Assembly (NCBI GenBank): GCA_011065065.1
Contig: JAAKFL010000109.1
Coordinates: 1-6,401, forward strand
DNA from: Chlamydiota bacterium
GTDB lineage: Bacteria; Chlamydiota; Chlamydiia; Chlamydiales; SLFE01
DNA length: 6,401 nt
Reading direction: 5' to 3'
Shown here: positions 5,016 through 6,401 of the stretch, in pieces
How the letters are laid out: the number at the start of each line of letters is the position of its first letter
How positions within the stretch are numbered: position 1 is the first letter of the stretch
Position numbers and translations under genes: made by a program
The notes under the pieces: generated by a model
The model's input: the letters and a program-made list of their open reading frames with translations, nothing else
Database searches by the model: none
What the model was told of the DNA's origin: nothing

Positions 5016-5597
5016 ATGAAGCCAGTGCTTTATATGATTTTTTTCTTTATGATGGCTCCCTTTTTCATTGAGGGAGCCCCCTACCGATATGAGGCGCGAA
5101 ATTCTCATGTCAATCTTCAAGAAATTAAGGAGCAAATTTCTTTTCTTCGCAATGACCTGAGAAATATGGAGGTTGAATTCCAACAGTTAAAGGAAAAGGT
5201 CTCGAACCAGGATGTTGCCTTGGATTCGGTTCAAGATGAAGTAGCTGCTAGTGTTAAGAGTCAAAAGGATCAAACCCTTGAAACAAAGTTAGACAATCTT
5301 CTCGCAGAGATACAAGCGATTAAGATGCATTCCAATAAGTTGACTGATGAGATTGAGAAAAATCGTAAAAAAGGTCTTGAGGTGGAAAATAACTTAGAGA
5401 CTATACAGACAGCGCTCAATTCCATGATTGATGCGTTGGGCATTGAAAATTCGTCAGGTAAGATTTATACGGTCAAGCCGGGGGATTCTTTGGGTGGGAT
5501 TGCGATAAAGCATCATACCACCATCAACGCCCTCAAAAAAGCCAATAAGATCAAGGGTGACAAGATCATCGTTGGCCAAAAAATAAAACTGCCATGA
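5016..5597 (+). CDS. Exported coiled-coil protein with C-terminal LysM domain
   Basis: The protein has 193 residues. It begins with a probable Sec signal peptide (about 1-21: MKP, a Phe/Met-rich core, then IEGAP); there is no Cys for lipidation. Residues 32-140 are charged heptad-like sequence, probably a long coiled coil. Residues 149-193 are one LysM domain, with YTVKPGDSLGGIAIKH and ending GQKIKLP; LysM binds N-acetylglucosamine-containing glycans, here presumably peptidoglycan. By position it corresponds to Chlamydia CT601. Many proteobacteria have CpoB/YbgF after pal: a periplasmic coiled coil plus TPR that coordinates outer-membrane constriction with peptidoglycan synthesis. This protein keeps the coiled coil but has LysM in place of TPR, so it may be a functional counterpart; that is inference. 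The start lies one base after the pal stop with only a weak GTGAGA upstream, and its own stop overlaps murI as ATGA. Confidence 0.85.
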   Translation: MKPVLYMIFFFMMAPFFIEGAPYRYEARNSHVNLQEIKEQISFLRNDLRNMEVEFQQLKEKVSNQDVALDSVQDEVAASVKSQKDQTLETKLDNLLAEIQAIKMHSNKLTDEIEKNRKKGLEVENNLETIQTALNSMIDALGIENSSGKIYTVKPGDSLGGIAIKHHTTINALKKANKIKGDKIIVGQKIKLP

Positions 5598-6401
5598 TAG
5601 GAATATTTGACTCAGGCCTCGGGGGCTTAACGGTGATGAAGGAGCTGATTAAGGCTCTTCCCAACGAGGACATCATCTATTTCGGTGACACCGCAAGAGT
5701 CCCCTATGGGAATAAAAGTGCTGAAACGGTGATCCGTTATAGTATGGAGATCTCACAGTTTCTCATCGAACACGAAATCAAGCTCCTTGTTGTGGCCTGC
5801 AATACAGCCTCGGCCTACGCCTTAAATCACATTCAAAATGAAGTAGATATTCCTGTGGTAGGAGTGATTGATCCGGGGGCATTTCGTGCTGTGATGATTA
5901 CAGAAAACCAGAACTTGGCTGTTTTAGGAACAACGGCGACAATCAATTCCGGTGCCTATCAATCAGCGATTTTATCTTATTGCCCCGGAGCTGAAGTCTG
6001 GACCATTCCCTGTCCCCTCTTTGTGCCACTCGTAGAAGAGAACTTTCTTTATCATGAAGCCACCAAGTTGATTATTCGGGAGTATCTGAGTCCTCTTCAA
6101 GACAAACAAATAGACACAGTCCTGTTAGGATGTACTCATTATCCCATGATGAAGACTCTGATTCAGGAAGAATTGGGAGCCCATGTTAACATTGTCGATT
6201 CTGCGAGTTCTTGTGCGCAGAAAGTGTCTGATCTTCTCAATGACGAAAATCTTTTGAATGAAAAAAGGTCATCAGAATACCGATTTTATGTTTCTGATGA
6301 CCCAGTTAAGTTTCAACAAGCGGGAAGCCAATTCCTTGGCCTTCCGATTGGTTTAGTCACTCACGTCGATGAGCTCACTACACCCAAAGAGGTGAAAAGT
6401 A
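5594..6401 (+). CDS. murI: Glutamate racemase (MurI), 3' end outside the window
   Basis: MurI interconverts L- and D-glutamate in the cytoplasm and supplies the D-Glu that MurD adds to peptidoglycan precursors; it uses two cysteines and no cofactor. At least 269 residues are visible, with no stop before the edge; family members are about 260-285 long, so only a few codons should be missing. Seen motifs: IFDSGLGGLTV (4-14, with Asp6 and Ser7), YFGDTARVPYG (29-39), VACNTASA with the first catalytic Cys69, and LLGCTHYPM with the second catalytic Cys180 followed by His182. All expected active-site residues are present, so the enzyme looks functional. The start overlaps the stop of the LysM gene as ATGA, so translation is coupled to that peptidoglycan-binding protein. 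It begins at once with MIGIFDSG and has no N-terminal extension. Confidence 0.93.
   Translation, partial: MIGIFDSGLGGLTVMKELIKALPNEDIIYFGDTARVPYGNKSAETVIRYSMEISQFLIEHEIKLLVVACNTASAYALNHIQNEVDIPVVGVIDPGAFRAVMITENQNLAVLGTTATINSGAYQSAILSYCPGAEVWTIPCPLFVPLVEENFLYHEATKLIIREYLSPLQDKQIDTVLLGCTHYPMMKTLIQEELGAHVNIVDSASSCAQKVSDLLNDENLLNEKRSSEYRFYVSDDPVKFQQAGSQFLGLPIGLVTHVDELTTPKEVKS

Overview
The window looks like chromosomal DNA from an environmental (non-Chlamydiaceae) member of the Chlamydiae, that is, an amoeba-associated Parachlamydiales-type organism. The basis is twofold. First, the gene order tolQ/exbB - tolR/exbD - TonB/TolA-like gene - tolB - pal - coiled-coil LysM gene is the order I recall for the Chlamydia trachomatis block CT596-CT601. 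Second, the gene next to it encodes a eukaryote-like F-box protein, a class of host-directed effector that is expanded in amoeba symbionts of this phylum. The phylum call is an inference from content and synteny; no rRNA is present to confirm it.

Layout. Bases 1-173 hold the start of an unidentified basic protein on the minus strand, running off the left edge. Bases 174-288 are an AT-rich divergent intergenic region with a weak promoter-like pair and ATTAA motifs on one DNA face. Bases 289-957 encode the F-box protein. A short gap (958-1031) carries a weak terminator-like stem with a T run and a TTGACA hexamer. Four tightly packed plus-strand genes follow: tolQ (1032-1754), tolR (1751-2173, ATGA overlap), a TonB/TolA-like protein with an Ala-Pro/Lys-Pro repeat (2191-2823) and tolB (2832-4115). 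Bases 4116-4309 hold a striking inverted repeat made of 8-bp CAAAG-type units. A second packed group follows: pal (4310-5014), a coiled-coil LysM protein (5016-5597) and murI (5594 to beyond the right edge, ATGA overlap).

How the genes work together. TolQ and TolR form the proton-driven inner-membrane motor. The TonB/TolA-like protein should carry that energy across the periplasm. TolB is the periplasmic propeller that binds Pal. Pal is the outer-membrane lipoprotein that grips peptidoglycan. The LysM protein is probably a second periplasmic peptidoglycan binder, in the operon slot where many bacteria have CpoB/YbgF. MurI makes D-glutamate for peptidoglycan precursors. The block therefore joins envelope constriction to peptidoglycan binding and precursor supply, which is notable in a phylum that lacks FtsZ and confines its scant peptidoglycan to the division plane. 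The core is a known system. The parts most worth a second look are the F-box gene, the inverted-repeat element, the cysteine-rich Pal extension and the retained murI.
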